The notes: generated from the letters alone by a model not told the origin. A DNA stretch of 39,859 bases from EsbW-18 sp033811555 (GCA_033811555.1 JAPXOG010000003.1:1-39859); one strand, 5' to 3'. Positions 8,185 to 17,666 are shown, counted from the stretch's first letter. Program-made: numbers and translations.

Positions 8185-9921
8185 TCAACGAAACTCCGTT
8201 TTAGGGCGATCAGGAGGAATTTCGTAATAGTTAATGAGAAAATCAACTGTTTCATCAAAAGGTTTTGTAAAAGTTTGTGAAGCAAAATTCGTCCCCTTTG
8301 GATCATCTGCATAAAAAAACACTATAAATCGAGGTTTATACGCAGGGAAATATCCGAAAAATGAATGAAAAAAGCGATCTTCGTAATATTTTCCAGTAGT
8401 AGGATTTGTCACCTGAGCTGTTCCAGTTTTTGCTGCAACTGCATATTCTTCTCTCTTGATTGAACCTCCAAGTAAAGAGTTGTCTACTACATCAACTAGC
8501 ATACGCGTGATCGTGGAACTTGTTTCAGGCGATAATATCTGTTTCTCCGGTGGGCGCGCAATAGACTGTGTAATTCCAAACTCATTAATAATTTTATCTG
8601 CTACATGAGGAACTACTAATTTCCCACCATTTGCAAGTGACGCAAGAGCACGAACTGTAGCTATCGGCGTCAAGGCAATACCTTGTCCATATGACGCTGT
8701 AATATACTCTATATCGCGTGATGTAGTAAGATTACTTAACTTTCCACTAACTTCTCCTGGCAAATCAATTCCTGTTTCCTTATCCAATCCATAACCTCGC
8801 ATGTAATCTGCAAAACGTTGGTTACCTAATCTTGAAACAATAAAAGCTACACCCGTGTTAAGTGAATCTCCAAGAACCCTCTGCATCGTAGTTCCTGGTC
8901 CCCTCCCCCTTAAATCATGATTCCAAATTGTTCGCCCATTTGCCTCAACATACCCATTATCTGTATATGTTGTCTCTGGAGTAATAACTCCAGCATCAAG
9001 ACCAGCTGCAATCGTGAGAGGCTTGATAATTGAACCCATTTCAAATATGCTCTCAACTACTGGATTTCCGAATACTTGCGGGTTTTCAACATCATAAAAT
9101 AAATTCGGATTAAATGTTGGGCGAACAGCAAGAGCCAAAATCTCTCCAGTCATTGGATCCATTATAACCCCGCCAAGAGAACGTGGAGACAAATCGCGTT
9201 CAACTTTTTTTAAGAGATTTTCCAAAAAAATCTGCGTGCTCGGTTCTATTGTGGTAACCACATCTCCGCGTTCCTCTCCACGATACATATCAGAAACATC
9301 TTTAAAACTTGAAAAGAGTTCAACAAAAATATTTTTATATGACTTATCTTTTTTTCTATTTAGAACATTCTCATAATACTGTTCAATCCCATACCGACCT
9401 ACAAGCTCATCTCCGAGAAAACCGACAAATCCAATAGTATTAGCCGCTCGTTCATCACCTGGGTACAACCGCCAGCGCTCCTTTACAAGCACGATACCAG
9501 GTAATGCAAGCTCACGTATTTTCTCTGCTGTTTTTTCATCTACCCGGCGAGCAAGAACTTCGTGAGGATCGTCATGCTTAGATGCTTTTTGTATAAAATC
9601 ATCGTGATCTATAGAAATGCATTGTGAAAGTAATTCATAAGTCAGATCAGAATTTTCAATACGATTGGGTTGCATCACTAGAGTAAGTCCTGACGCCAGA
9701 GTTGCGGCAGAAATTCGATCCCCATTTTTATTGCGGAAAAAAATTGTTCCTCTATCAAACAACGTATCTCCTGGTTGAATAAATTGTCTATCAGCACGAT
9801 CATTCCAAGTTTCATATTCTAAAATCTGCACTCGATACAGCTTTATTACAAAAACAAGTGCAATGGCAAAAAAAACCCAAAATAAAAAGTAAATACGTCT
9901 GTGATATACACCGCTTTTCAT
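8185..9921 (-). CDS. ftsI: Class B penicillin-binding protein, division transpeptidase
   Basis: Cross-links septal peptidoglycan outside the membrane. 578 aa: one N-terminal membrane anchor (YFLFWVFFAIALVFVIKLY), a pedestal/dimerisation domain, then the transpeptidase with SxxK (SIIK in EMGSIIKPL), SxN (SLN in GDSLNTG) and KTG (AAKTGTAQVT). Its place after mraZ-rsmH-ftsL and before murF says this is the FtsI copy; the mre-linked copy at 13888-15600 is the elongation PBP2. Starts 6 bp after ftsL, so likely translated from the same mRNA. Confidence 0.95.
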   Translation of the reverse strand: MKSGVYHRRIYFLFWVFFAIALVFVIKLYRVQILEYETWNDRADRQFIQPGDTLFDRGTIFFRNKNGDRISAATLASGLTLVMQPNRIENSDLTYELLSQCISIDHDDFIQKASKHDDPHEVLARRVDEKTAEKIRELALPGIVLVKERWRLYPGDERAANTIGFVGFLGDELVGRYGIEQYYENVLNRKKDKSYKNIFVELFSSFKDVSDMYRGEERGDVVTTIEPSTQIFLENLLKKVERDLSPRSLGGVIMDPMTGEILALAVRPTFNPNLFYDVENPQVFGNPVVESIFEMGSIIKPLTIAAGLDAGVITPETTYTDNGYVEANGRTIWNHDLRGRGPGTTMQRVLGDSLNTGVAFIVSRLGNQRFADYMRGYGLDKETGIDLPGEVSGKLSNLTTSRDIEYITASYGQGIALTPIATVRALASLANGGKLVVPHVADKIINEFGITQSIARPPEKQILSPETSSTITRMLVDVVDNSLLGGSIKREEYAVAAKTGTAQVTNPTTGKYYEDRFFHSFFGYFPAYKPRFIVFFYADDPKGTNFASQTFTKPFDETVDFLINYYEIPPDRPKTEFR

Positions 9922-9927
9922 GAAGTA

Positions 9928-10245
9928 CTAATCGTTTTGTGTATTCAAGGAAAAGGATTCAGTTCTACGCGAAACAAAAAGATCTATATCGCAATCAACA
10001 AATCCCATGTCATGAGCTCGAGCCAAAGTAAGTGAATCAACTGCCTGCAAATATTCACCTTCTAAAATTGCTATACGAGTTTTTGCTGCCACTATTTCAC
10101 GTTCAACAGCCACACGTTCATTACCTTTTGAAAACAAAGCATTTACGAGAATCCCATAAAAAATCACAAGAACAAAAAACATACAACCAAGTATAGCTAT
10201 AGCTTTTTTGTAAAAAGTATTGAATTGTTTGAGATCTCGTATCAT
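9928..10245 (-). CDS. ftsL: FtsL-like division protein
   Basis: 105-aa bitopic membrane protein: short cytoplasmic N-terminus, one membrane helix (AIAILGCMFFVLVIFYGILV), then a heptad-like helix (VAVEREIVAAKTRIAILEGEY). Sequence similarity alone would not name it, but size, topology and its position between rsmH and ftsI are those of FtsL, the divisome scaffold that binds FtsI and FtsB. Confidence 0.75.
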   Translation of the reverse strand: MIRDLKQFNTFYKKAIAILGCMFFVLVIFYGILVNALFSKGNERVAVEREIVAAKTRIAILEGEYLQAVDSLTLARAHDMGFVDCDIDLFVSRRTESFSLNTQND

Positions 10246-10256
10246 GGAATATAAAT

Positions 10257-11144
10257 TTATTTTTGAATAATTCGAAGTTTTGCAGAACGTGATCGTGGGT
10301 TGTTTTGTATTTCTTTCTCCGTTGGAACTATAGGTTTTTTCGTTATAGGAATTGCTCCTTCTTTTTTCTTCTTTATTGCAAATTCTTTTACTATTCGATC
10401 TTCAAGACTATGAAAAGAAACAACCGCAAGACGTTTCCCTGGAACAAGTAAGGCAAAAGCTTTTTCCAATCCTTCCTTTAGTGCATTTAGTTCGTCATTT
10501 ACTGCTATTCGCAATGCCTGAAACGTCCTTGTTGCCGGATGAATTACTCCTGTTCGATATCGTCCAGGTACCACATCTTTTATAATCGATACCAGCTGTT
10601 TGGTCGTTTCAATTGGTTTTCGTTGTCGTGATTCAACTATCCCTCGAGCAATACGTCTTGCATATCTTTCTTCACCGTAACCAAAGAGAACATTAGAAAT
10701 ATCCCTCTCACTCCAATTGTTGACTATGTCGAACGCAGTAAACGAAGCTGTTTCAGGGCGATTTGAAAATGTCATGTAAAGCGGTTCCTCATGAAGAAAA
10801 CTGAACCCTCTACCAGAATTTTCAATTTGTATCGAAGAGAAGCCTAGGTCAAAAGCTATTGCATGAATCTCTTTTATACCAAGTACTGACAATTCAGCAT
10901 CCATTTTACGAAAATTCGCACAAATAAGGTGTGGTATACATGGCGCATCGGCAAGTAACTCTTTGGCTCGTATTATTGCTTCACAGTCTTGATCAAACCC
11001 TACAACAATGCCTCTTTCTCCCACTTTTTCACATAACGCACGTGTATATCCTCCACCGCCTACAGTAGCGTCGACCACCGTATCGCCAAATGCAATTGCC
11101 AACCCGTCTATAACTTCTTGTAAAAGAACAGGAACATGACTCAT
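10257..11144 (-). CDS. rsmH: 16S rRNA (cytosine(1402)-N(4))-methyltransferase
   Basis: SAM-dependent methylation of C1402 in the ribosomal P site. 295 aa: MSHVPVLLQEVID opening, the SAM loop VDATVGGGGYTRALC, the DLGFSSIQ motif, RGFSFLHEEPLYM, and the C-terminal VVSFHSLEDRIVKEF signature. Second gene of the dcw cluster. A perfect 16-bp palindrome (11150-11165) sits 5 bp before its ATG, where no Shine-Dalgarno is seen. Confidence 0.96.
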   Translation of the reverse strand: MSHVPVLLQEVIDGLAIAFGDTVVDATVGGGGYTRALCEKVGERGIVVGFDQDCEAIIRAKELLADAPCIPHLICANFRKMDAELSVLGIKEIHAIAFDLGFSSIQIENSGRGFSFLHEEPLYMTFSNRPETASFTAFDIVNNWSERDISNVLFGYGEERYARRIARGIVESRQRKPIETTKQLVSIIKDVVPGRYRTGVIHPATRTFQALRIAVNDELNALKEGLEKAFALLVPGKRLAVVSFHSLEDRIVKEFAIKKKKEGAIPITKKPIVPTEKEIQNNPRSRSAKLRIIQK

Positions 11145-11149
11145 AAACT

Positions 11150-11165
11150 CGAAATTCGAATTTCG
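11150..11165. repeat. Perfect 16-bp palindrome upstream of rsmH
   Basis: CGAAATTCGAATTTCG equals its own reverse complement. In the minus-strand mRNA it lies where the rsmH ribosome-binding site would be. A related CGAAA/TCCGAA pattern continues to about 11190. It could be an operator, a translational hairpin or a dispersed repeat; the window alone does not decide. Confidence 0.6.
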
Positions 11166-11248
11166 AAATCCGAAACTAATATCCGAAGCTTATCTACTCT
11201 GTTTCAGGTATTAATTTCGAACGTCGTTTTTTACACTTTAAACTTGTT

Positions 11249-11683
11249 TTATATTGCCCCAATTCCGCCAAGCTGTTCGGCTAACACATCTGCTTCCTTT
11301 TCAATGCGACGCGTGTAAGCATCCCACGATCGCTCATTCCAAATTTCCACACGTGTCTGCACTCCAGCAAACACAACTTTGTTTTTTAATTCTGCAAAAT
11401 CTTTCAAAAAATCTGGAATGAGTATTCGACCAGACGAATCCACATCGACTTCTGAAGCTCCAGCAAGCATAAACCGAGCAAAACCTCTTGTACTCTGCTG
11501 ACCCATACCTAAATTACCAAGTTGTTGTGCAATTAAATTCCACTCTTTCTGTGAGTACACAAACAAGCACCCCTCCAATCCACGTGTTACGACTATCTTT
11601 TTTCCTAACTCCTGACGAAATTTCACAGGAAGAGAAAGTCTCTTCTTGTCATCTAAAGTATGTTTGTATTCCCCTATAAGCAT
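11249..11683 (-). CDS. mraZ: Transcriptional regulator MraZ
   Basis: 144 aa with two SpoVT/AbrB-like halves: MLIGEYKHTLDDKKRLSLP with KFRQELG, and ASEVDVDSSGRILIPDFL with LKNKV. MraZ binds repeats upstream of its own gene and represses the division cluster in the bacteria where it has been studied. Here it is the first gene of mraZ-rsmH-ftsL-ftsI-murF, and matching TGGGN repeats lie just upstream (11727-11772), so autoregulation is well supported. Confidence 0.95.
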   Translation of the reverse strand: MLIGEYKHTLDDKKRLSLPVKFRQELGKKIVVTRGLEGCLFVYSQKEWNLIAQQLGNLGMGQQSTRGFARFMLAGASEVDVDSSGRILIPDFLKDFAELKNKVVFAGVQTRVEIWNERSWDAYTRRIEKEADVLAEQLGGIGAI

Positions 11684-11726
11684 TGGTTTAGATACTAAGA
11701 CGCAATAAGAACAACAAAGCGTTGTT

Positions 11727-11779
11727 TCCCACTTTGTCCCACATAAGTAGTATTTTACCCCACTCTAACCCACTTCCAA
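11727..11779 (-). promoter_or_regulatory. mraZ promoter with four MraZ boxes
   Basis: Minus-strand TTGGAA (11774-11779), 16-bp spacer and TAAAAT (11752-11757). Four TGGGN boxes lie at 11768-11772, 11758-11762, 11737-11741 and 11727-11731: two pairs, each with exactly 10-bp pitch, one pair inside the spacer and one downstream of the -10. Known MraZ operators are TGGGN repeats at 10-bp spacing. Binding would block polymerase directly. Confidence 0.8.
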
Positions 11780-11807
11780 GTATACTTATCCACTTTTACA
11801 ACAATAC

Positions 11808-11850
11808 AAAACACTCCCGTTTGCATGTCTACAGACGAGAGTGTTTTTAT
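11808..11850 (-). terminator. Intrinsic terminator of lysS
   Basis: Long hairpin with arms AACACTC...GAGTGTT, followed on the minus strand by a T-rich tail. It lies directly after the lysS stop and separates the lysS unit from the mraZ promoter. Confidence 0.75.
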
Positions 11851-11855
11851 TTCTT

Positions 11856-13313
11856 TTATTGCTCCCTTCTCGGTCGCATCAATGGAAATATTTGGGTTTC
11901 TCGGACAGGTTTGTCCACCATAAAGGCAAACAACCTCTCACCGAAACCAAAACCGAAGCACGGAGGCATACCGTACTCCATCATCTCCACAAATTCAAAA
12001 TCAGGCATCATAGCTTCTTCATCTCCGCGCTCGATAAGTTTTCCTTGCTCTTCAAACCGCTGAGCTTGATCAAGAGGATTATTTAACTCTCCGTGGGCAC
12101 GACCCATCTCTGATCCAGCCATGATAATTTGAAGCGTAAGTGTTTTTCGTGGATCATCGGGGTGTTCTTGTGAAAGCGGGGCAACGATTTTTGGATGATT
12201 AACAAGAAACGAAGGGCCGGAAATACTCTTTCTGCAGTACTTCCACAACGAGTCAATTAGACGCTCTCGTGTTTCACCTTCAAACTGCACTCCAAGTTCT
12301 ATAAGTTTATCTTTTAGTTCCTTTTCCGAAGATTCAAAAATATTTACTCCTGTCATATTCTCAACCGTTGAGACATAATCAAGCTCTTCCCATTCATCTG
12401 AAAGGTCAAAAGTATGTCCTCGTGTTTCAAACTTTGTGGTTCCAAACACCTCTTGAGCAATGGCGCGATAAAGTTCTTTGATTAATTCTTTCCCTTCTTC
12501 AAAACTCATATACGAAGCGTACAACTCCATATTTGTAAATTCCTGCAGATGTTCAAGACTTGAACCTTCGTTTCTATACACACGACCAATTTCAAATGTC
12601 CTAGGTATACCAGCTGACATGAGTCGTTTTTGCCATAACTCGCCTACAGATATGCGTAGAAACACATCTATATCAAAGTCATTATGGTGTGTCTTAAATG
12701 GTCTCGCTTCGGCTCCGCCTGTGGTTATCTCCAAAGTTGGAGTTTCTACTTCAAGAAATCCCCTATCTTTCAAAAACGTACGCGTCACGTCCCAAAACTT
12801 TGCCTTCTTTTCAAAAAGCTCTTTAAGCTCGGGGTGTGAAATAAAATCAAGATATCTACGACGCAAGCGTTCTTCTGAATCAGTCAGACCAACCCACTTT
12901 TCAGGAAGTGTGCGCAATGACTTTGCTAGCATTATCCAATCACGCACAACTATACTCTTTTCTCCTCGTTTTGTAGTTCCTGGATTACCTGAAATGTCTA
13001 TAAAATCACCGACGTCTACTGTGTCATTGAAAAGTTTCATTTTTTCTTCGCTAAGTTCTTCTGTGTGAAGATATCCTTGAATTTTTCCTGTTCCATCCCA
13101 AACATCACAAAAAATAATTCCTCCGTGCCCGCGAATTGCCAAAACACGCCCTGCCACCGTCACAGTACGCCCATCTTTTTTAGTATCAAAATCTTTTAGT
13201 AAATCACTAATAGTGGTAGTGCGCTGTGATGCAGGAGCGTATGGAACTAAGCCCGCTTTTTTTAAAAGCGTTAATTTCTTAATCCGTTCGTTACGAATAT
13301 CCTCTAGAGTCAT
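11856..13313 (-). CDS. lysS: Lysine--tRNA ligase, class II
   Basis: Charges tRNA-Lys. 485 aa: an N-terminal OB-fold anticodon-binding domain (VTVAGRVLAIRGHGGIIFCD), then class II core with motif 1 near RRYLDFISHPE, the TTGGAEARPF loop, motif 2 RVYRNEGSS and a C-terminal motif 3 region (FGFGFGERLFAFM) in which GERL replaces the usual G-x-DR. Class II type as in most bacteria. 56 bp after greA on the same strand and probably last in the mre-mrdA-greA-lysS unit. Confidence 0.96.
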   Translation of the reverse strand: MTLEDIRNERIKKLTLLKKAGLVPYAPASQRTTTISDLLKDFDTKKDGRTVTVAGRVLAIRGHGGIIFCDVWDGTGKIQGYLHTEELSEEKMKLFNDTVDVGDFIDISGNPGTTKRGEKSIVVRDWIMLAKSLRTLPEKWVGLTDSEERLRRRYLDFISHPELKELFEKKAKFWDVTRTFLKDRGFLEVETPTLEITTGGAEARPFKTHHNDFDIDVFLRISVGELWQKRLMSAGIPRTFEIGRVYRNEGSSLEHLQEFTNMELYASYMSFEEGKELIKELYRAIAQEVFGTTKFETRGHTFDLSDEWEELDYVSTVENMTGVNIFESSEKELKDKLIELGVQFEGETRERLIDSLWKYCRKSISGPSFLVNHPKIVAPLSQEHPDDPRKTLTLQIIMAGSEMGRAHGELNNPLDQAQRFEEQGKLIERGDEEAMMPDFEFVEMMEYGMPPCFGFGFGERLFAFMVDKPVRETQIFPLMRPRREQ

Positions 13314-13369
13314 ATAAAAAAATTCCTTATTGCAGTACCCTCCATGCTACACGAAGTGTCGTTCTTTCG

Positions 13370-13840
13370 CTAGGAGATTTTAAGAATAGTATACTCAACA
13401 ATCTTTCCTGATGGAATCGTAAAAGAAAAAGTTTCTCCTTTTGATTTACCTAAAAGGGCACGTCCGAGTGGTGCGTGTGAAGAAATATAACCAGAAGCAG
13501 TATCTGCTTCCTCAGAACCAACCACTGTGTATTCTTTTTTTTCTGATTCACTTACTTTTTGAATTACTACAGTAGATCCTACCTCAACGGTATTGCCATG
13601 GCGCGCTTTCACAATTTCTGCTTTCTTAAGAAGTGTTACTAAATACTTAATCCTATTTTCCACTTTTCCCTGTTCCTGACGTGCTTCTTGATACTCTGCA
13701 TTTTCTGAAAGATCGCCTAGTGCGCGAGCAGATTCAAGTTGTCGAGCAATTTCATTTCGTTTTTTCGTAATTAAAAAATCAAGCTCTTGCTTGAGCTCGC
13801 TATATTTTTTTTCAGTTAAATACTGTTTATCTTCTACCAT
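13370..13840 (-). CDS. greA: Transcription elongation factor GreA
   Basis: Rescues backtracked RNA polymerase by stimulating transcript cleavage. From ATG 13840 the protein is 156 aa, the usual GreA length. N-terminal coiled coil (YLTEKKYSELKQELDFL ... LGDLSENAEYQEA) carries the acidic tip D-x-x-E-N; the C-terminal FKBP-like domain includes ISSHAPLGRALLGK. The TTG at 13879 would add 13 residues unlike GreA, so I reject it. 47 bp after mrdA. Confidence 0.94.
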   Translation of the reverse strand: MVEDKQYLTEKKYSELKQELDFLITKKRNEIARQLESARALGDLSENAEYQEARQEQGKVENRIKYLVTLLKKAEIVKARHGNTVEVGSTVVIQKVSESEKKEYTVVGSEEADTASGYISSHAPLGRALLGKSKGETFSFTIPSGKIVEYTILKIS

Positions 13841-13887
13841 ACAAAGAGCAACTATACACGTAAAACAACTTATACACAAGCGAGATT

Positions 13888-15600
13888 CTAATTCGATGCT
13901 GTATTAGAAAAATATTCTGGTGCGTAAATATGAATCCAGTCAAAAAATCTACGCATAACCGAAGCTGATCCAATAAGATTTGTCACCGGGCCTTTTTCCA
14001 TAACCATTACAAATGCATATCTAGGATTTTCATACGGCCAGAATCCCATTACCCACGAATTAACTTTTTCTTTTGAAACTCCTAATTCTGCAGTTCCTGT
14101 CTTTCCGGCAATAGAAACATACGGTACATTAAGAGCTCGTGCAGTTCCATCTAGTACCGCTTCACGCATCCCTTCTCGAACAACTCCAAGAAATTTTTCA
14201 CTAAGTAATAAAGTTCCTACAGGAACTGCCGACTCATCAGCTCTAATATGAGGAACAACTTGTAAACCTCCATTTGCAAGAAGTGCTACAGCTCGAACCA
14301 TTTGAATAGGTGTTACCTGAAACCCATACTGACCAATAGAACTGTTATAAGTATCTCCAAGACGCCAAGGATCATTTGGAAACATCTCTTTTTTCCACTC
14401 TATGCTTGGCACAACACCCTCCACTTCACCGGGAATATCCACTCCAGTAGACTCTCCGATACCAAACATATGTACATACTTATCAATATTGTGTATTCCA
14501 AGACCCTTCTGGTCACCAAAACCTCCTCCTATAGTCATAAAATATACATTAGAGGAAACAGCTAAAGCTCTACGCATATCAACCCATCCGTGAGCTTTCC
14601 AGTCGCGAAACACTGTAGGTTTATCGGGGTTATACGGATTAGGAACCCTCAGAGCTCCGTCACTGTAAAACTCTTTTTCAGGAGTAACTATATGCTCGGC
14701 AAGCGCGGCAAATGCAAGAAACGGCTTAATTACAGATCCTGGCGTATATAGGCCACCAACAGCTCTATTTAAAAATGGCAACTTCTTATCTGAAAAATAT
14801 TCTTTTGTCTTCTCTGGATTTGTTCCACCCAAAAGATCGTTCGGATTATATCCTGGCATACTCATCAAAACGATGATCTCGCCGTTGGTCACATCCATCA
14901 CTACTCCTGTAGCGCCTAAAAATCCTACGTCTTTTGATAACTCTTCAGAAAAATCATATAGAACCTTCTGCAATCGACTATCTATAGTAAGTACTAGTGC
15001 CTCTCCATCTACGGGAGTTCTTACAGTTGATTGCGATATAATCTCTCCTATTGCATTACGTTCAGTAATCATATGTCCAGTTTCTCCCGACAACAGAGCA
15101 TTATATTGCAACTCAAGCCCATCTACTCCTTCAACAGTTGTTTGAAAATAGTATCCATTGCGATCTTTTTGAGGATAGCGAACATAACCGAGTATATGTG
15201 AAAAAGCTGGGTGCGGATTGTATCGTCTAAAAGGAAAAGTGTCTTCTAGTGAAGTAGTTATTCCTGAACGTGATTCATTCCACGCAAGCTCAATTCCTGT
15301 TCGGTCTAAGATTGCGCCTCGCTGAGGAAACAATATGTCTTCGTCTAAACGATTGTTGTTTGCATATTGTGCATAAGAAGTTCCTTCAACTATTTGCAGA
15401 AAAAACACTCTGCCTATTGCAACTATACCCAGCACTCCTAAAAATAATGTGAAAAAAAATAATGCCCTGCGCGAAATAGGCATTTCGATCTTACCTTCAA
15501 ACTGATCTCGATTAAAACGAGGAAGGTTATGAGCATCAAGAAAAATCTCATCCGGCGCAATATCGCGCACTGGCTGTTTTTTACGGTACCAAAATTTCAT
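13888..15600 (-). CDS. mrdA: Penicillin-binding protein 2 (elongation transpeptidase)
   Basis: Cross-links peptidoglycan along the cell body. 570 aa: cytoplasmic lead, one membrane helix (ALFFFTLFLGVLGIVAIG), pedestal domain with RGAILDRTG, and transpeptidase with SVIK (YTPGSVIKPF), SSN (AVSSNVYF) and KTG (IAGKTGTAEL). Placed after mreB-mreC-mreD, the standard partner set of PBP2. Its start overlaps mreD by 20 bp, so translation is probably coupled. Confidence 0.95.
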   Translation of the reverse strand: MKFWYRKKQPVRDIAPDEIFLDAHNLPRFNRDQFEGKIEMPISRRALFFFTLFLGVLGIVAIGRVFFLQIVEGTSYAQYANNNRLDEDILFPQRGAILDRTGIELAWNESRSGITTSLEDTFPFRRYNPHPAFSHILGYVRYPQKDRNGYYFQTTVEGVDGLELQYNALLSGETGHMITERNAIGEIISQSTVRTPVDGEALVLTIDSRLQKVLYDFSEELSKDVGFLGATGVVMDVTNGEIIVLMSMPGYNPNDLLGGTNPEKTKEYFSDKKLPFLNRAVGGLYTPGSVIKPFLAFAALAEHIVTPEKEFYSDGALRVPNPYNPDKPTVFRDWKAHGWVDMRRALAVSSNVYFMTIGGGFGDQKGLGIHNIDKYVHMFGIGESTGVDIPGEVEGVVPSIEWKKEMFPNDPWRLGDTYNSSIGQYGFQVTPIQMVRAVALLANGGLQVVPHIRADESAVPVGTLLLSEKFLGVVREGMREAVLDGTARALNVPYVSIAGKTGTAELGVSKEKVNSWVMGFWPYENPRYAFVMVMEKGPVTNLIGSASVMRRFFDWIHIYAPEYFSNTASN

Positions 15601-15847
15601 AACGAATATAAGTACGTATATACGTCATCAACACGATAAGAATCAACGACACCAATGTTGCTATTCCTGGAATCCCGAACAAATTATGAGTTCCGTACAT
15701 CAAATCTATAAGTACCCCCGCACACAACGCTTCTATAAACCAACGAAATCGAAGAGTGCCGTAAATGGAAAATCCAAGAGCAATCCACCAAGGGAACACG
15801 ATTGCCCCAAGAAACACGCCCACTCCTACAAACAAACGATGCGTCAT
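15581..15847 (-). CDS. mreD: Short MreD-like membrane protein
   Basis: 88-aa very apolar protein with about three membrane helices (VGVFLGAIVFPWWIALGF, FIEALCAGVLIDLMY, IATLVSLILIVLMTYI). Half the length of E. coli MreD (162 aa). The name rests on its place between mreC and mrdA and on the helix pattern with conserved Asp in the GVLIDLMYG segment; sequence identity alone is thin. Confidence 0.7.
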   Translation of the reverse strand: MTHRLFVGVGVFLGAIVFPWWIALGFSIYGTLRFRWFIEALCAGVLIDLMYGTHNLFGIPGIATLVSLILIVLMTYIRTYIRYEILVP

Positions 15848-15853
15848 AGATAA

Positions 15854-16624
15854 CTAAAGAGACGGTGTTACCACAACGTCTTTGATTTCAAATAACGTAA
15901 CTGGTATAACAGCGTACGCAAGTACAAATGCGTCTGTTTCATTCGGTTCTACACGTTCAATGCGAGCTATCAGCTGTCCATCTGGCAAAAAAACTCCTTC
16001 TCCACGAGAAACTGCTTCCTCCTTTAAAACAGATATAAGGAACGCTCCTCCGCCAACTCCACGAGCAACAACAAGGTAATCGCCATTTCCGATTCGAACA
16101 GGTTGTTCTGAGCCCGGGGACGAAAACAATCGCACACGTGATGTTCGCTCTGAAACCAAATCTACAACCCCAAGCGCTACGGCACCATCATACGAAACAG
16201 AATCTCCTTCTGATATACCTAATAAAGATCCACCATCAAGAATAAGAGTATCATATGGGGAAAATGGCGGTGACGACAATACTCGCGCAGAAAATCTGTC
16301 TATATCAGTAGTCGTTGAAGCTGAAGAATTTAAATATAATTCATCAAAAAGTTGAGCTTTTATTTCCGCTTTTCGCAACTCTTCGACTAATCGTTCATTT
16401 TCCTCTTGCATAGAACGATGTGATTTCACTAAAGTAATTAACATTGAAGATTGCGATTTAACTTCTGTTTTTAAGATGTACAAAGGTCGAGTCACAATCA
16501 ACACAAATCTAGACATCCACGGTGGACGCAACACTCCTATTGCCACAAGAATAATAGAAAAAATAATTCCCACTATACTCAGACCATTTAAACGCTGTCG
16601 TTTATAGTTGCGGTGGGAGTACAT
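15854..16624 (-). CDS. mreC: Rod shape-determining protein MreC
   Basis: 256 aa: N-terminal membrane helix (LSIVGIIFSIILVAIGV), coiled coil (residues ~60-95: LVKSHRSMQEENERLVEEL), then the beta-rich periplasmic/external domain with PFSPYDTLILDGGSLLGISEGDSV and GVVDLVSERTSRVRLFSS, typical MreC landmarks. Links cytoplasmic MreB to PBP2. Its first 23 bp overlap the end of mreB, pointing to coupled translation. Confidence 0.93.
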   Translation of the reverse strand: MYSHRNYKRQRLNGLSIVGIIFSIILVAIGVLRPPWMSRFVLIVTRPLYILKTEVKSQSSMLITLVKSHRSMQEENERLVEELRKAEIKAQLFDELYLNSSASTTTDIDRFSARVLSSPPFSPYDTLILDGGSLLGISEGDSVSYDGAVALGVVDLVSERTSRVRLFSSPGSEQPVRIGNGDYLVVARGVGGGAFLISVLKEEAVSRGEGVFLPDGQLIARIERVEPNETDAFVLAYAVIPVTLFEIKDVVVTPSL

Positions 16625-17666
16625 GTTCTTCGTCGATAATTACTTCATTGAAACGTAATAAATCCTCAAGCACAATGCCTGTGCCACGAGCAACAGAAGT
16701 CAGAGGATCATCGGCAATGTACACTGAAACCTTGAGCCATTCGCGCAAAAATTCGTCAAATCCACGAATCAACGCACCACCACCGACAAGATAAATACCA
16801 CGTCGCATAACATCAGCTAGTACTTCAGGAGGAGTTGTTTCTAGAACCTCTTTTATTGCCTCAACCAACGCATCTATTGACGGTGCAATAGCCTCACGTA
16901 CATCAGCATCTGTTACTACAACCTCACGTGGTAATCCGGTAACTAAATCCCTCCCACGTATTGTAACTTCAATTGGAGCTGGACCGGATATAATAGCTCC
17001 TGCATGTATTTTTAGATCTTCGGCAGTACGTTCACCGATAAGAATTTTAAATTCATCTCGCACATACGAAATAATATCGTTATTCAGACGATTGCCCGCC
17101 ACTTTTATATTTTTTCCGTTAACGACACCATTGAGTGACATGACAGTAATGTCTGTCGTTCCACCTCCGATATCAACCACCATGCTTCCAGAAGCATCAT
17201 CAACCGGAAGCCTTATACCTATAGCAGCAGCCATCGGCTGTTCAACCACATGCACTTCGCGAGCTCCAGCATTTAGTGCTGCATCTCGTACGGCTCGGCG
17301 CTCTACGTTTGTAGTTCCAAACGGTACACCGATAACAACTCGCGGACCAAATAATTTTTTCTTTCCCTCAGCAACACGACGGATAAGATACGCAAGAAAT
17401 TCCTCAGCAACTTCAAAATCAGAAATAACACCATCTGTTAGTGGTTGAACTGCAGTAATGTGCTCTGGAGTTCTTCCCAACATTCGCTTTGCTTCAGAAC
17501 CGACAGCCACTACTTGTCCTGTTTTCTGATTTACAGCCACTACAGTAGGCTCATTTACTATAATCCCTCTACCACGTACATAAACAAGCGTATTCGCTGT
17601 ACCAAGATCAATGCCGATGTCATCAGACACCAGGCCCCGTACTTTTTGTCGGAGTTTTTCCCACAT
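16602..17666 (-). CDS. mreB: Rod shape-determining protein MreB
   Basis: Bacterial actin that positions cell-wall synthesis. 354 aa with the actin-family nucleotide motifs: phosphate 1 GIDLGTANTLVYV, connect GTTNVERRAVRDAA, phosphate 2 MVVDIGGGTTDITV, and the adenosine motif IYLVGGGALIRGFD. First gene of the mreB-C-D-mrdA unit. A rod-like or elongated cell is the likely implication. Confidence 0.97.
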   Translation of the reverse strand: MWEKLRQKVRGLVSDDIGIDLGTANTLVYVRGRGIIVNEPTVVAVNQKTGQVVAVGSEAKRMLGRTPEHITAVQPLTDGVISDFEVAEEFLAYLIRRVAEGKKKLFGPRVVIGVPFGTTNVERRAVRDAALNAGAREVHVVEQPMAAAIGIRLPVDDASGSMVVDIGGGTTDITVMSLNGVVNGKNIKVAGNRLNNDIISYVRDEFKILIGERTAEDLKIHAGAIISGPAPIEVTIRGRDLVTGLPREVVVTDADVREAIAPSIDALVEAIKEVLETTPPEVLADVMRRGIYLVGGGALIRGFDEFLREWLKVSVYIADDPLTSVARGTGIVLEDLLRFNEVIIDEEHVLPPQL

